64,000 nt of DNA from an uncultured Clostridia bacterium (GCA_934772525.1 CAKVMI010000001.1:1-64000), one strand, 5' to 3'. Positions 1 through 9,300 are shown, numbered from the stretch's first letter. The notes: a model not told the origin generated them from the sequence alone. Numbers and translations are program-made.

Positions 1-1185
1 GGTGGCGGAGGTCCAGCCAGAAATGGTCCGGGCAAAGCCTATAAGCAGTCATTTGATAAACTTGATAGCGAGAGAACCAAAAATCTCTTAAATTCAAGAC
101 CTAAACAAGTAGTAAATGAGAACGAGTCTGAAGATGAGATTTCACTATTTGCAAAGATAGTTAGATCTATTAAAACCAAGTTGGCAAAAACCGTTAATAG
201 ATTTGCCGTCAAACTTGGAATTAACGAAGTGTTGTTGACTTCGTCTGAAATTAATGAGCTCGAAGATATGTATAATTGGGTAGGATTCTGCTTTGTATCA
301 AAAGCTAGAATCTCAAGGAAGGGTTATGTTGTTGAGCCTTCCCGTAAAAACCGCATATACCTTATCGATAAAAAGACCATGAAACAATATTCATTAGAGC
401 CACTTGGCACTATTTATGGAGTTTCGTGTGGACTTATCACTAGCGAAAAGGGTCTATTTAAAGCAATAATAAGACCAGAAGGCGTTGTGTTTGAACGTAT
501 TGAAATTGATTCTAAGTACACGGTTGTTAAAACGATGCAAGACACATTCGGCAATGTTTACATCGGTATCACAAACGGCCCTGATGAAGAAGAAGTTAGA
601 TTTACTTCAGACGGAAAACGAGTAAGCTTGTGGAACAGAAATGCTTTACTTGCTCTCGGAAACGATAATAGGTTGTATTTTGTAACAATGGACGACAGTT
701 TCAATATTGATAAAGGCAAGATTACCGATCTTAAAGTAATTAACAAAGAAGGTTCTTTAGTGGCTGTTATGCCTACTGAAAACACTAAACTGGTTCGCTT
801 TAAAGATAGTTATGATAGATACGGATTTGTTTATTATGATGGTAACTTCTTATGCCTAGATAATGGTTATAAGTACTTTAATTTAACGACTAAGGAAACA
901 TATTCGTTGCCAATTAATTGTTGGCAGTTATCCGAAGACCAGTTAGCGATTGCATTAAATGACGGAAATCTTTACAAGGTAAAGGTACAAGATGTCTTGA
1001 ATGTATTCGCAAGTGGGGAAGGTGTAAATTCAATACAAGATAAACAATTACTGCTAAGAAGTGTCTCTCGGGCACAGATTAAGGGTGATAGTTTAGAGTT
1101 TACATCTACGGACGGTGTAAGCCGATTCGTTGCTCCTTTAACGGCGGAGTTCCTTGCGCGGGCTCAGATAAGACTTGGAAGTTGA
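1..1185 (+). CDS. Hypothetical protein, 5'-truncated
   Basis: The reading frame is open from the first base of the window to a TGA at 1183-1185 (394 codons seen), so the gene starts upstream; the TTG at 181 lacks a ribosome site and is not a convincing start. The visible N-terminal part is Gly/Pro-rich and then polar (about residues 1-60). The remainder is a run of short alternating hydrophobic and polar strands with recurring 'DG/DN' turns (for example around FTSDGKRV and YDGNFLCLDNGY), which looks like an all-beta, possibly propeller-like fold. I see no membrane segment and no catalytic motif I can name. Function unknown. Confidence 0.75.
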   Translation, partial: GGGGPARNGPGKAYKQSFDKLDSERTKNLLNSRPKQVVNENESEDEISLFAKIVRSIKTKLAKTVNRFAVKLGINEVLLTSSEINELEDMYNWVGFCFVSKARISRKGYVVEPSRKNRIYLIDKKTMKQYSLEPLGTIYGVSCGLITSEKGLFKAIIRPEGVVFERIEIDSKYTVVKTMQDTFGNVYIGITNGPDEEEVRFTSDGKRVSLWNRNALLALGNDNRLYFVTMDDSFNIDKGKITDLKVINKEGSLVAVMPTENTKLVRFKDSYDRYGFVYYDGNFLCLDNGYKYFNLTTKETYSLPINCWQLSEDQLAIALNDGNLYKVKVQDVLNVFASGEGVNSIQDKQLLLRSVSRAQIKGDSLEFTSTDGVSRFVAPLTAEFLARAQIRLGS

Positions 1186-1230
1186 CCAAAGCACTAAGTG
1201 AATAATGTATGCTTCTTAGTGCTAAGGTCA
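1183..1230. repeat. Imperfect inverted repeat overlapping the stop codon
   Basis: Arms 1183-1198 and 1215-1230 pair over 16 bp with two adjacent mismatches around a 16-nt loop. The stop codon of the first gene lies inside the left arm. No U-tract follows, so it is not a typical intrinsic terminator; it may protect the mRNA 3' end or be a degraded terminator. Confidence 0.5.
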
Positions 1231-1344
1231 GCCAAAGTAATTAAAAATAGAGCATAAAGAGTTTAAATTTTTGCACACCAAAAATACAATTAAACTAATC
1301 TATTTAATTAATTTGGTAAAAGACTGTTGCATACATTTATATAT

Positions 1345-1460
1345 TAGACGCTAGAATGATTTCGTTCGGTGTGGCAAAAGAGTTGCCCACCCGATTATAG
1401 CAAAAACTTAATTAACACCTATTTTGTTGGTTCGCCACTTCAAAATGGGTGTTTTTTGTT
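1345..1460 (+). ncRNA. Possible small structured RNA ending in a terminator
   Basis: The 1231-1573 gap has no convincing gene. At about 1353-1400 a nested fold is possible: an outer pairing of GCTAGAAT with ATTATAGC (imperfect) encloses a hairpin TCGGTGTGGCAA/TTGCCCACCCGA around an AAGAG loop. It is followed at 1414-1453 by an intrinsic terminator. A structured stretch plus terminator ahead of an unrelated gene could be a small RNA or a leader. It matches no RNA class that I recognise. Boundaries are estimates. Confidence 0.3.
1414..1460 (+). terminator. Intrinsic terminator
   Basis: Arms 1414-1426 and 1441-1453 form a 13-bp stem with one G-U pair around a 14-nt loop, followed by a T-rich run. 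It lies more than 200 bp after the first gene and about 115 bp before the next start, so it may end a small RNA or upstream read-through. Confidence 0.75.
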
Positions 1461-1573
1461 CTTATATTTTTGGGTCGTGGGACTGCCCGAAATTCGGCAA
1501 TTCTACTTTTATTCTATTTAACTATTTACAAACGGACTACTTTATGATACTATATTTAAAAGGAGAATGCGTA

Positions 1574-2194
1574 ATGGTCTATTTGATGGAATTAAATAAT
1601 GGTAATATTTTATTAGATGACTACACCATAGAAATGTATGAATCAATCATTATGCCAATATATAAGGGCAAAGAGCGTGTAGAAACCATAAAATTAGACG
1701 TAACTTTGAACGACGATGACGAAATAGAATTTGTAGAAATGCTATCTAAAAAAGCGGAAATTGGGGACTATAAGAGGGTTAAATACTTAAACAAAAAGGA
1801 AATGACTAGTTACAAATCTATGTACAATTGCTTGTTAAAAGAGTGCAAAAATAGGGCTAAAATGCATAATTCACCTAGTTTAAATAAGGAAGACAGAATG
1901 TATTCTCGGGTTTTCAGTTATATTATGTATGACGAAGATGATGACAATGGCTCTAAAAGTTATCTTTCAATGCACGAAATTACAAAGGGCGAAAGTGAAC
2001 CAATGGCGTTAAATTTTGCGGTTTTGGTTAGTGAAGATACGTTTGTTATAAAGGAACTACTAAAGTCGGCGGTACATATTACACCATTAAACAACGTTGT
2101 ACTTGACTCGGAAGATTCTTTCAGTGTTATGAAAGCGGTTGGTGTAGATTTATTTATGAAGCAAGAAAATACTGAAGAAAGGGAACAATCCTAG
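1574..2194 (+). CDS. Hypothetical acidic protein, paralogue of the next gene
   Basis: The start is ATG 1574, preceded by AAAGGAG with about 8 nt spacing; the open frame extends upstream through the terminator, so earlier starts are unlikely. The 206-residue product is acidic, has no signal peptide or membrane segment, and carries Asp-rich clusters (LNDDDEIEF, YDEDDDNG). Its last about 60 residues resemble the end of the following gene product: both have a V[LM] strand, a helix, then a VxD...D.F...K/C..VD segment before a charged tail. No known family or catalytic motif was recognised. The pair is probably co-transcribed. Confidence 0.75.
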   Translation: MVYLMELNNGNILLDDYTIEMYESIIMPIYKGKERVETIKLDVTLNDDDEIEFVEMLSKKAEIGDYKRVKYLNKKEMTSYKSMYNCLLKECKNRAKMHNSPSLNKEDRMYSRVFSYIMYDEDDDNGSKSYLSMHEITKGESEPMALNFAVLVSEDTFVIKELLKSAVHITPLNNVVLDSEDSFSVMKAVGVDLFMKQENTEEREQS

Positions 2195-2252
2195 AAATAA
2201 TAAATATTGTGCAAACTAAAAATTTAAATTAATTCAATAAGGGGGGATTATT

Positions 2253-2882
2253 ATGATTTTTACATTTAATGGCCGACCAAAACAATTAAGGACATTCGGC
2301 GGTTTTCCCGATATTAGCATTTCAAAAGTCATTCAATTAAAAAGAGATAATGTGCCAACTGGAATTTTGGGTATGCAAATAGATTATGACGACGACACAA
2401 AGTTGTATAATTTATGTTTTGCAGTTAAAGAGAGTGTTTTTGACGAATATGAAGTAATTTCAGAAGTTACACTAAAAAAATGTGACGATAAAATTGCTAC
2501 CGATATGTTGTTAAAGCAAGCCGAATTTATTGCAAATGAAAGAGATTACGACGATATTGATGCAGGTGGCAAAGACCTAATAATTGCCGATATGACGGAA
2601 GCACTTTTGTATTCAAATTTAGATTCTTTTGTAGAGGGAAGATTTGAAAATGGAGTATATTGCTATAGGTTACATCGTGTTAATGAGAAGAAGTATTGTG
2701 ACTATGGTGTTATGCTTGGTTCCGATGAAGAGATTATTGATACAGTACGAGATAATACAGAGAATTTTAAGGAATCTAAAATGCTTGTAGTCGATTTATT
2801 TGACCCATTTTTTGTGGCAAGTTGCTTAAACGTTGATATACAAAAAGCATTGAATGAAGATTCTGCAAGCGAAAAATTTTAG
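2253..2882 (+). CDS. Hypothetical acidic protein, paralogue of preceding gene
   Basis: ATG 2253 follows a strong AAGGGGGGA ribosome site. The product (209 aa) is soluble-looking and acidic, with a YDDDTKLY stretch near residue 45. Its C-terminal third (YGVMLGSDEE, then VVDLFDPFFV, then a short acidic tail) aligns in pattern with the preceding 206-aa protein, suggesting an old tandem duplication. A terminator follows directly, so the two genes probably form one transcription unit. No function can be assigned from sequence. Confidence 0.75.
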   Translation: MIFTFNGRPKQLRTFGGFPDISISKVIQLKRDNVPTGILGMQIDYDDDTKLYNLCFAVKESVFDEYEVISEVTLKKCDDKIATDMLLKQAEFIANERDYDDIDAGGKDLIIADMTEALLYSNLDSFVEGRFENGVYCYRLHRVNEKKYCDYGVMLGSDEEIIDTVRDNTENFKESKMLVVDLFDPFFVASCLNVDIQKALNEDSASEKF

Positions 2883-2893
2883 TAAAAAAAATA

Positions 2894-2940
2894 AACCTAC
2901 TTAAAAGTTGGGATGTCAATTATAGTAGGTTTTTTTATTT
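2894..2940 (+). terminator. Intrinsic terminator
   Basis: AACCTACT (2894-2901) pairs with AGTAGGTT (2924-2931), extended by A-T pairs, then seven T. It closes the unknown two-gene unit before the convergent polysaccharide genes. Confidence 0.8.
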
Positions 2941-3002
2941 TATCTTTTTATTAAAAATTTGATTGTTTAAGCCTAAAAATATAATTTTTTTGTTAAGTAA
3001 AT

Positions 3003-4535
3003 TTAATTTTCACTATTTGTCTTAGAAAGGTTCTCACCAGCAATTTCAGTAATTTCTGCCATATCTAGTGGGGTTGTATCTTCTTGATTTTCTTTAAATT
3101 CAAAAGATTTTTCTATGCCGGTGGTGTTGCGGTTGAGTGATTTGTAACTTGAAATGTCACTATTTAGTGACGAGATCGTTATTCCTAAAATTACCATAAA
3201 AAATGGATATGTGTGTGGCATAGTATTGCCAAAGAATGCACTTATTGCATAGCACATTGTTGCAATTAGTCCAACAAACGTGATATTTGAAAGGTGTTTA
3301 AAGTATTTTATTGCTTTAACCGCTATTATTACAAAGCACGCAATATAAGCAAGTGCCGAAATAATACCAGAGTGTGCAGCAAATTGTAGATATTCATTAT
3401 GAGGCTTTGTTATTACATCGCCATCTCCAACTAGTGGGTTTTCTTTGATGGCTTTGAATGCATCTAACCAAAGTTCCCAACGATTTGTGCCAGCTTTTTT
3501 GGTTTCTTCGGCTAGTGGAGCGGAAGATACTTGAAAGAAGTCTTTAAACACGCCATAAATTTGAACAAACAAGCTTTTGTAGGTAGAGTCCATTGGATTT
3601 GCAAGTGGAATGCATATAAAACTTATTGCAATTAACATAACAAGCGGTATAAAGCTGAATACGTTAAAGCGTTTTTCTTTTATACAAATGACTATTGGTA
3701 TTATAATAAATGTAAATGTTAATGCAAGTAGAGAACCTAAGGTATCATTAAACATAGAAACAAATAGATGAAGTGCAAGTAAAACGCCAGTTATAATACG
3801 CCAAATATAATTTTTTGCCAAACTAAATGTAATTGCAAGGGTGCTAGTTGCAAGGCATAAAACATATCCTAAGTGGTTGCTATTTACAAAAGCATTAGCC
3901 CAATTGGTATTGTTTTCAGCAGAAATTAAAAGTTCTCCATGTGGGAATATTAAGGTTAATATACAAATTAACGATGTAACACTTATAAATACAAATAGTA
4001 AATTGCGTCTAGTTTTTTCATTTTTTAAATTTACTGAAGATAGAAAGATAACGAGATAAATAAAGAAATAAATTATACATTCTTGTAGGTGAGAAACCTC
4101 ATTTTCATAATGAAAGAATGAATAGTTATTAGGGAAGTTAGGTGTAAATAAGCCAGTTATAAGTATCCAGGCAAACATAAAACATAAAATAAGTGTTTCG
4201 GGCTTGTTTTTTAATGAGTTTTTAACCGTTTGATTAAAGGCGGGTGTATTTTTATTCATAAACCATTGAGGAATATCTACGCATATAAAAAACGCAAAAA
4301 TGCTAAATACGGTTAAAAGAACTGGTAAAATGTTTAGGTGAAAAACAGGACAAAATTTACCAGTAAATAAATATATAGCATAGATTAGAATAAACGAGAT
4401 TACAGGCATTAGCATTATTAAGTAGGGAAGCCCTACCGACATTTTAGATTGTCCCTCAATTTTAAAATCTGAAAACCAATTAATTCTTTTGGGGGTTGTA
4501 GGTGTTGATGTGCTTTGCTTTGTGATATTTTCCAT
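3003..4535 (-). CDS. O-antigen ligase/polymerase-family membrane protein
   Basis: This 510-aa protein has a polar N-terminus (about 35 residues), ten or more hydrophobic segments, and a large extracytoplasmic loop in its second half ending in GDGDVITKPHNEYLQFAAHSGI. The pattern [N/H]NxxLxxxxxxGI after a long loop is typical of the Wzy_C/O-antigen ligase family (WaaL/RfaL/Wzy-like), which polymerises or transfers undecaprenyl-linked glycans at the outer face of the membrane. A polar tail of about 50 residues follows the last membrane segment. ATG 4535 is preceded by AAGGA. It is third in a minus-strand unit after uppP and a similar ligase-like gene. Polymerase versus ligase cannot be told from sequence. 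Confidence 0.85.
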   Translation of the reverse strand: MENITKQSTSTPTTPKRINWFSDFKIEGQSKMSVGLPYLIMLMPVISFILIYAIYLFTGKFCPVFHLNILPVLLTVFSIFAFFICVDIPQWFMNKNTPAFNQTVKNSLKNKPETLILCFMFAWILITGLFTPNFPNNYSFFHYENEVSHLQECIIYFFIYLVIFLSSVNLKNEKTRRNLLFVFISVTSLICILTLIFPHGELLISAENNTNWANAFVNSNHLGYVLCLATSTLAITFSLAKNYIWRIITGVLLALHLFVSMFNDTLGSLLALTFTFIIIPIVICIKEKRFNVFSFIPLVMLIAISFICIPLANPMDSTYKSLFVQIYGVFKDFFQVSSAPLAEETKKAGTNRWELWLDAFKAIKENPLVGDGDVITKPHNEYLQFAAHSGIISALAYIACFVIIAVKAIKYFKHLSNITFVGLIATMCYAISAFFGNTMPHTYPFFMVILGITISSLNSDISSYKSLNRNTTGIEKSFEFKENQEDTTPLDMAEITEIAGENLSKTNSEN

Positions 4536-4548
4536 AAAAATTTATTCC

Positions 4549-5952
4549 TTAGTTTAATACGTTTTGGTCGGTTATTATTATGCCGTCTGTTTTTATTGTT
4601 TTTTGCAATTTATTTTTCTTAATATCTATGTTATAATACCTTACAAAAACTCCAAAAATCATTAAAAATAAAGGAGTTATGTGTGGCATAATACTACAAA
4701 ATAGCGAGCAAATTAAAAATCCTTCAATTGCAATAAATGTGATTATAGATAAACTACTTTGACTTTTAAAGTGTTTGAAAAATCTTATAGTTGACATTAT
4801 AAACGAAATGATGAGCAATGTCAAACAAGGTAGCCCCCAAATTTCTGCTAATTGCAAAAATGCCGAATGTGGGTTAGTGTAGGTGTTTCCGTTTCCAAGT
4901 AGTGGGTAATCTAAAATTTGTTTAATTGATTCTTTAAATAATTTAAACCTACCAGTACCCGCATTGTCTGCAAGTGTGGAATTATAGTCGGTAAAAATAT
5001 TTTTTATATCTATTGCAAGTTGTTTAATTTCGGCGAAAAAACCGATATATTTGCTATAATAACTTTGGGCAAATAATTGTACTATTAGTGATATTGCAAC
5101 AAATGCAAACAGTGGTAAAAGTGAAAGAAAAGAGAATTTTTTTAGCCTTACATTTTGTAAAATAAAAAGTGTTATAAGGGCAATAAAAACAGCAAGCATA
5201 CTTGAAAATGTATTTACTAAAAATAATACAAATAAGTGCAATAAGAGTGCCACGAAACTAAGCCACCGCATATTTTTTGTAGAAAAACAGAAGAGTCCGG
5301 CAAGTAAAAGTATGGAAATTGTTAAATATAACCCAAAGTAATTTGAATTACAAAATACCGAACTCCAATTTGTATTGCTTGGGTTATGAAAAAATAGATC
5401 GCATTTTGGGTCAATTAGTATTAAAATGCAAAGAATAGAAGAACAAATGACAATAGCAAAGAGAATATGCGTTGCGATATTGCGGTTTTTTATTCCAAAG
5501 CCAAACAAAAAGCACATTGCAATTAGTAATATTATAGGAAACCCTGTTGCAAGATGATATGGGCTTGATACGTCGGTGGTGAAGCCGTTTAGAGAACTAT
5601 CTTGAATTATTTGTACTATGCTAGACGTAATTATTAGTAAAAAACACATTGCAAGGGGTATAATTTCGAGGTAACTTAAAATGAATTCTTTAAAATTAAA
5701 CCGTAATCGTCTTTTACCGCATAGTACCGCAATAATATCCACCAAAATAAATATTATCGGAAACAAAATTAGTAAATAAGTGTATTGCGAATAAAGGTGC
5801 AAAAAACTTAAATTAGTAACATTAAAAATTTTAAAAATGCAGTCTAAAATTATTGTGAAAACGGGTAAGATTGCCAAAATATAGCAAACCCAAATAGATG
5901 CTTTTACTTCGTTTTTTATTGAATTGTAGTTTTTTAATATTGAAGGTTTCAT
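4549..5952 (-). CDS. O-antigen ligase/polymerase-family membrane protein
   Basis: This 467-aa polytopic protein resembles its downstream neighbour in length, layout and key loop: GNGNTYTNPHSAFLQLAEIWGL matches GDGDVITKPHNEYLQFAAHSGI at the same place. It therefore belongs to the same O-antigen ligase/Wzy family and is probably a tandem duplicate. Only 4 bp separate it from the uppP stop and 13 bp from the next gene, so all three are almost surely one operon read leftward. The ribosome site is weak (GGTAA), which fits translational coupling to uppP. It probably acts on lipid-linked glycan in the membrane. Confidence 0.83.
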   Translation of the reverse strand: MKPSILKNYNSIKNEVKASIWVCYILAILPVFTIILDCIFKIFNVTNLSFLHLYSQYTYLLILFPIIFILVDIIAVLCGKRRLRFNFKEFILSYLEIIPLAMCFLLIITSSIVQIIQDSSLNGFTTDVSSPYHLATGFPIILLIAMCFLFGFGIKNRNIATHILFAIVICSSILCILILIDPKCDLFFHNPSNTNWSSVFCNSNYFGLYLTISILLLAGLFCFSTKNMRWLSFVALLLHLFVLFLVNTFSSMLAVFIALITLFILQNVRLKKFSFLSLLPLFAFVAISLIVQLFAQSYYSKYIGFFAEIKQLAIDIKNIFTDYNSTLADNAGTGRFKLFKESIKQILDYPLLGNGNTYTNPHSAFLQLAEIWGLPCLTLLIISFIMSTIRFFKHFKSQSSLSIITFIAIEGFLICSLFCSIMPHITPLFLMIFGVFVRYYNIDIKKNKLQKTIKTDGIIITDQNVLN

Positions 5953-5956
5953 AAAT

Positions 5957-6730
5957 TTACCACATTACATAAATATAATTTTGAACGAAACAAATTATAG
6001 AAAGAATAACTAGATATGCACTAAACCATTTAAAATTACATTTGCCGATAATTTTCATCATTAAGCGTATTGCGAGTAGACCAAAGATAAATGATGTAAA
6101 AAATCCAACGCCTAAAACCGCCCAGTTTATATGTGTAAGTTCAACTTTAAATAATTCTAACACAAGTGACCCTAATATTATTGGAATGCTCATAAAAAAA
6201 CTAAATTTTGCAACGGCCTTGGGGTCGTTTTTGGATAGTATTCCGCCAAAAATTGTAGAACCGCTTCTACTTATTCCGGGAAGGAGTGCTACACATTGAG
6301 AAAGTCCCATAACTATGGCAGAGCGAGTGCAAAATTCTCTTTTTACAGTGGTTCTTTTTGCAATAATTTGAGTGCATAAAAGCATTATACTTGTAAATAA
6401 AAATGTGTAACAAAGCAACTTTGATGACGTTAGTTTTTCAAAAAAATCACTAAAAATTAAGCCAAAAACGCAGGCTGGGATTGTGGCAATAAAAAGCCAA
6501 AATACAGTTTTGTAATTTTCGTGTTTTATAAGTGCTGTTAGGTCTTTGAAATAGTAGATAATTACCGCAAATAATGTGCCAAGATGAAGTACTATGGTTG
6601 TAAAAAGCGTGTTTTCGGTTATTCCAAAGATTTCTTGCAATAAGATTAGGTGTCCGCTACTAGATACTGGCAAAAATTCGGTTAAACCCTGAACAATGCC
6701 TAAAATAATGATTTCAATAAATTCTTTCAT
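5957..6730 (-). CDS. uppP: Undecaprenyl-diphosphatase UppP (BacA)
   Basis: UppP removes the terminal phosphate from undecaprenyl pyrophosphate at the membrane so that the carrier can be reused for peptidoglycan and surface glycans. The 257-aa product carries the family signatures: Q14xxxE18 followed by PVSSSGH (His27), and LPGISRSGSTI near residue 155, with about seven or eight membrane helices. A TTG at 6748 is in frame, but ATG 6730 fits the family N-terminus. It heads a minus-strand operon with two ligase/polymerase-like proteins, so carrier recycling is co-expressed with glycan transfer. Confidence 0.95.
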   Translation of the reverse strand: MKEFIEIIILGIVQGLTEFLPVSSSGHLILLQEIFGITENTLFTTIVLHLGTLFAVIIYYFKDLTALIKHENYKTVFWLFIATIPACVFGLIFSDFFEKLTSSKLLCYTFLFTSIMLLCTQIIAKRTTVKREFCTRSAIVMGLSQCVALLPGISRSGSTIFGGILSKNDPKAVAKFSFFMSIPIILGSLVLELFKVELTHINWAVLGVGFFTSFIFGLLAIRLMMKIIGKCNFKWFSAYLVILSIICFVQNYIYVMW

Positions 6731-6781
6731 AAATCGTTCCAAATACAAATTTGGTATGAAATATGCATTGTCACCAATTCA

Positions 6782-6811
6782 AGTATAACATACCATTTAA
6801 TTTATATGCAA
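6782..6811 (-). promoter_or_regulatory. Promoter for the uppP operon
   Basis: Read on the minus strand: -35 TTGCAT (6806-6811), 18-bp spacer, -10 TATACT (6782-6787). It faces the uppP unit and is back to back with the plus-strand promoter. Confidence 0.55.
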
Positions 6812-6838
6812 ATTATTTGTATAAATTGCTTTTATTAC

Positions 6839-6867
6839 TTGAATTAAATTATCAAGTAGTGTATACT
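6839..6867 (+). promoter_or_regulatory. Promoter for the plus-strand polysaccharide operon
   Basis: -35 TTGAAT (6839-6844), 17-bp spacer, -10 TATACT (6862-6867), 46 bp before the ATG of the ligase/sugar-transferase fusion. Confidence 0.7.
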
Positions 6868-6913
6868 TAAACCTAGCGAATGCATCACAAAAACAAAGGA
6901 AAAGTTTTGGCAA

Positions 6914-9292
6914 ATGAAATTAAAATTTATGGAACAACTTAAAAGTTGCAGGTTTGCACAAAATACTCAAAAAGTTTTGAGTAGTCCTTTTTTTGTAGTT
7001 GCTATTTTTTGTATGACATTTATTTTGTCAGTGTTTAAATTAACCGTCCCAAGTTTTATAATTTTGGGACTTTTAATTGCTTTTGTTTTTGTGACGCAAA
7101 AGGATATTAAACCAATAATTGTTCTAGTTTTGAATTGCATTTTAAGTTTAACGCAAAATTTGGTTTTGTCTAATATAGATAAAATTGCATTGCTAATTTG
7201 TGTATGTGTTGTATTTTTGTCTTTAATATATTATTTTGTTTGTACATTTGCAGTAGAAAAGAAGAAGTTTGTTTTCGGTAAACTCTTTTGGGGTTTGGTT
7301 GCTGTCACTATTATTGGGGCGGGGCTTGCGGGGCTTCTTGCAACTGACTACGAGCATATTTATTCACTCAGATTTTTGGGTATTATGTGTGTCATATTAC
7401 TTTTATATATCCTACTTGTAAATGGTACGGATGAAAGTGTAAAAGACTATACGGCGTTTGCATTTATGTGCTTTGGGGTGGTTGCGTGCTTCCAAGTTAT
7501 TGTATTTTATGCAACTTGCGGTGACCCAGTTTTGGCGTTTCATCAAAAATCACTCCGAATAGGTTGGGGGATGACTAATACCATTGCGCCAGCGCTCGGA
7601 TTGTGTATTCCAGCAACTATATATTTAGCAACAAAGAAATTCCCACAAATATATTTGCCTATTGCAATATTAATGTACATTACTGTTTTGTTTACCTTTT
7701 CTAGAGCGGGGATGTTATGTTCTACAATAATACTTCCATTTGCGTTAATTTATGGCTTTTTAGTAACAAAAAATCGTTTGCATTATGGCATCACATTACT
7801 AACTCTAGTTTTGGTTTGTGGTGGTGTATTTACCATTTGCCTACAAAATGGAAAAATTGATGACTGGTTTAGTTTTACAAAATCATTGGGCTTTGATGAT
7901 AACGGTAGATTTGAAGTTTGGAAATATGGATGGGAAGACTTTAAAAGAAACAAAATCTTTGGTGCTGGTTTTTATGGTGAAGACGGTATAGCACTAGTCG
8001 GTCCACTAAAAAAATACCACAATACAATTTTACAAATTCTTGCGTGTTCAGGTATAGTAGGGGCGGTTGCATTTGGGTTTCATTACTACCAAAGATACAA
8101 ACTAATGTTTACCAAACTTTCGGTATGTAAAGCATTTTGGTTGTTTAGCCTTGCAATTTATGAAGGCTGTGCCTTGCTAGATGTAGGAATGGTAATGTTC
8201 TTTATACAAATGATGCTAGTTTTCGTATTTGCATCTTGCGAGAAAGAGACCGCAAAAACGTATGTGCCAGCAATTAGTGTAATCTATAAAGGGAGAAAAA
8301 CAATGGATAATAAAGATGTTGAAAATTCAATAGAAGAAAAGAATGTAGAAGAAACTGGCGAAACTCAAAAGAAAAATGAAGTAGATGAAGTTGTTGAAAC
8401 TAAAGAAGTTAATGAAGTTGAAGAACCTAACATTTCACTTTCAGAAACTAGTGCTGAAACAAAGGAATTAGTTAAAAAGATTGAAGAAACGAATGCGGGT
8501 CAGTTAACCGAAAATAAATCTGAAAATGCTAAAGGTAAAGAGCAAACTTTAACTGAAGAGAAAACAGATAAAGAGCTAACAAAAAAACATAAGTTTTATC
8601 GTTACTTTTTAAAAAGGTTCTTTGATATTACATTATCTTTAATTGCCATGATTGTTTTATCTCCAGTATACTTGGTAGTGTCAATATTGGTAAGGATAAA
8701 ATTGGGTAAACCAGTGATTTTTAAGCAATTTAGAATTGGTAAAAATGGTAAATTGTTCCGCTTTATTAAGTTTAGGTCTATGAGTAATAAGCGTGATGAA
8801 AATGGAGAGTTATTGCCAGATTATCAAAGATTTACAAAATTTGGAAATTTTTTGCGAAAAACTAGTATTGATGAACTCCCTCAATTATGGTTAATTTTTA
8901 TAGGAAAAATGAGTCTAGTCGGGCCACGACCAAGAGACGTAAAGGAATGTATATTTCTAAATGAAATGCAATCGCAAAGACATTTGGTATTACCTGGTAT
9001 AACAGGGTGGGCCCAGGTTCATGGAAGAAACAATTTAGATTTTGAACAAGTTTGCGAATTTGATAGATACTACGTAGAAAATTGCTCATTATGGTTAGAT
9101 ATAAAAACTATATTTCTTACAATAAAGACTGTTTTTAAAAAAGAAGGTATAGATGGTTCAATAAAAACAGCGAAAAATGTTAGTGAATATCATGGTGACT
9201 ATCTTTTAAGAACGGGTAAGATAACAAAAGAAGAGTACGATGAAAAGATGGAAGAAGTTAAGGAGATTGTTTCAAAACAATTAGTAAAATAG
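6914..9292 (+). CDS. Fusion: O-antigen ligase-like domain + initiating sugar transferase
   Basis: Two units usually encoded separately share one 792-aa frame. Residues about 15-450 form a polytopic membrane region with the ligase-type loop near KKYHNTILQILACSGI. Residues about 464-570 are a charged Glu/Lys-rich linker. Residues about 570-780 are a bacterial sugar transferase (polyprenyl-phosphate sugar-1-phosphate transferase, WcaJ/EpsL/PglC type): a membrane helix after KRFFDI, then PVIFKQFRIGKNG, FRFIKFRSM, KTSIDELPQLW, SLVGPRP and PGITGWAQVHGRN. This domain loads the first sugar phosphate onto undecaprenyl phosphate. An in-frame ATG at 8303 preceded by GGGAG could also start the transferase alone (329 aa). 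The upstream AAAGGA is rather far (13 nt) from ATG 6914. Confidence 0.88.
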   Translation: MKLKFMEQLKSCRFAQNTQKVLSSPFFVVAIFCMTFILSVFKLTVPSFIILGLLIAFVFVTQKDIKPIIVLVLNCILSLTQNLVLSNIDKIALLICVCVVFLSLIYYFVCTFAVEKKKFVFGKLFWGLVAVTIIGAGLAGLLATDYEHIYSLRFLGIMCVILLLYILLVNGTDESVKDYTAFAFMCFGVVACFQVIVFYATCGDPVLAFHQKSLRIGWGMTNTIAPALGLCIPATIYLATKKFPQIYLPIAILMYITVLFTFSRAGMLCSTIILPFALIYGFLVTKNRLHYGITLLTLVLVCGGVFTICLQNGKIDDWFSFTKSLGFDDNGRFEVWKYGWEDFKRNKIFGAGFYGEDGIALVGPLKKYHNTILQILACSGIVGAVAFGFHYYQRYKLMFTKLSVCKAFWLFSLAIYEGCALLDVGMVMFFIQMMLVFVFASCEKETAKTYVPAISVIYKGRKTMDNKDVENSIEEKNVEETGETQKKNEVDEVVETKEVNEVEEPNISLSETSAETKELVKKIEETNAGQLTENKSENAKGKEQTLTEEKTDKELTKKHKFYRYFLKRFFDITLSLIAMIVLSPVYLVVSILVRIKLGKPVIFKQFRIGKNGKLFRFIKFRSMSNKRDENGELLPDYQRFTKFGNFLRKTSIDELPQLWLIFIGKMSLVGPRPRDVKECIFLNEMQSQRHLVLPGITGWAQVHGRNNLDFEQVCEFDRYYVENCSLWLDIKTIFLTIKTVFKKEGIDGSIKTAKNVSEYHGDYLLRTGKITKEEYDEKMEEVKEIVSKQLVK

Positions 9293-9300
9293 GAGAAAAT

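Noticed and set aside
181..183. TTG as start of the first gene
   Set aside because: The frame is open to base 1 and there is no ribosome site, so the gene is simply cut by the window edge.
1424..1573. N-terminal extension of the 206-aa protein
   Set aside because: It would be encoded across a strong terminator; ATG 1574 has AAAGGAG.
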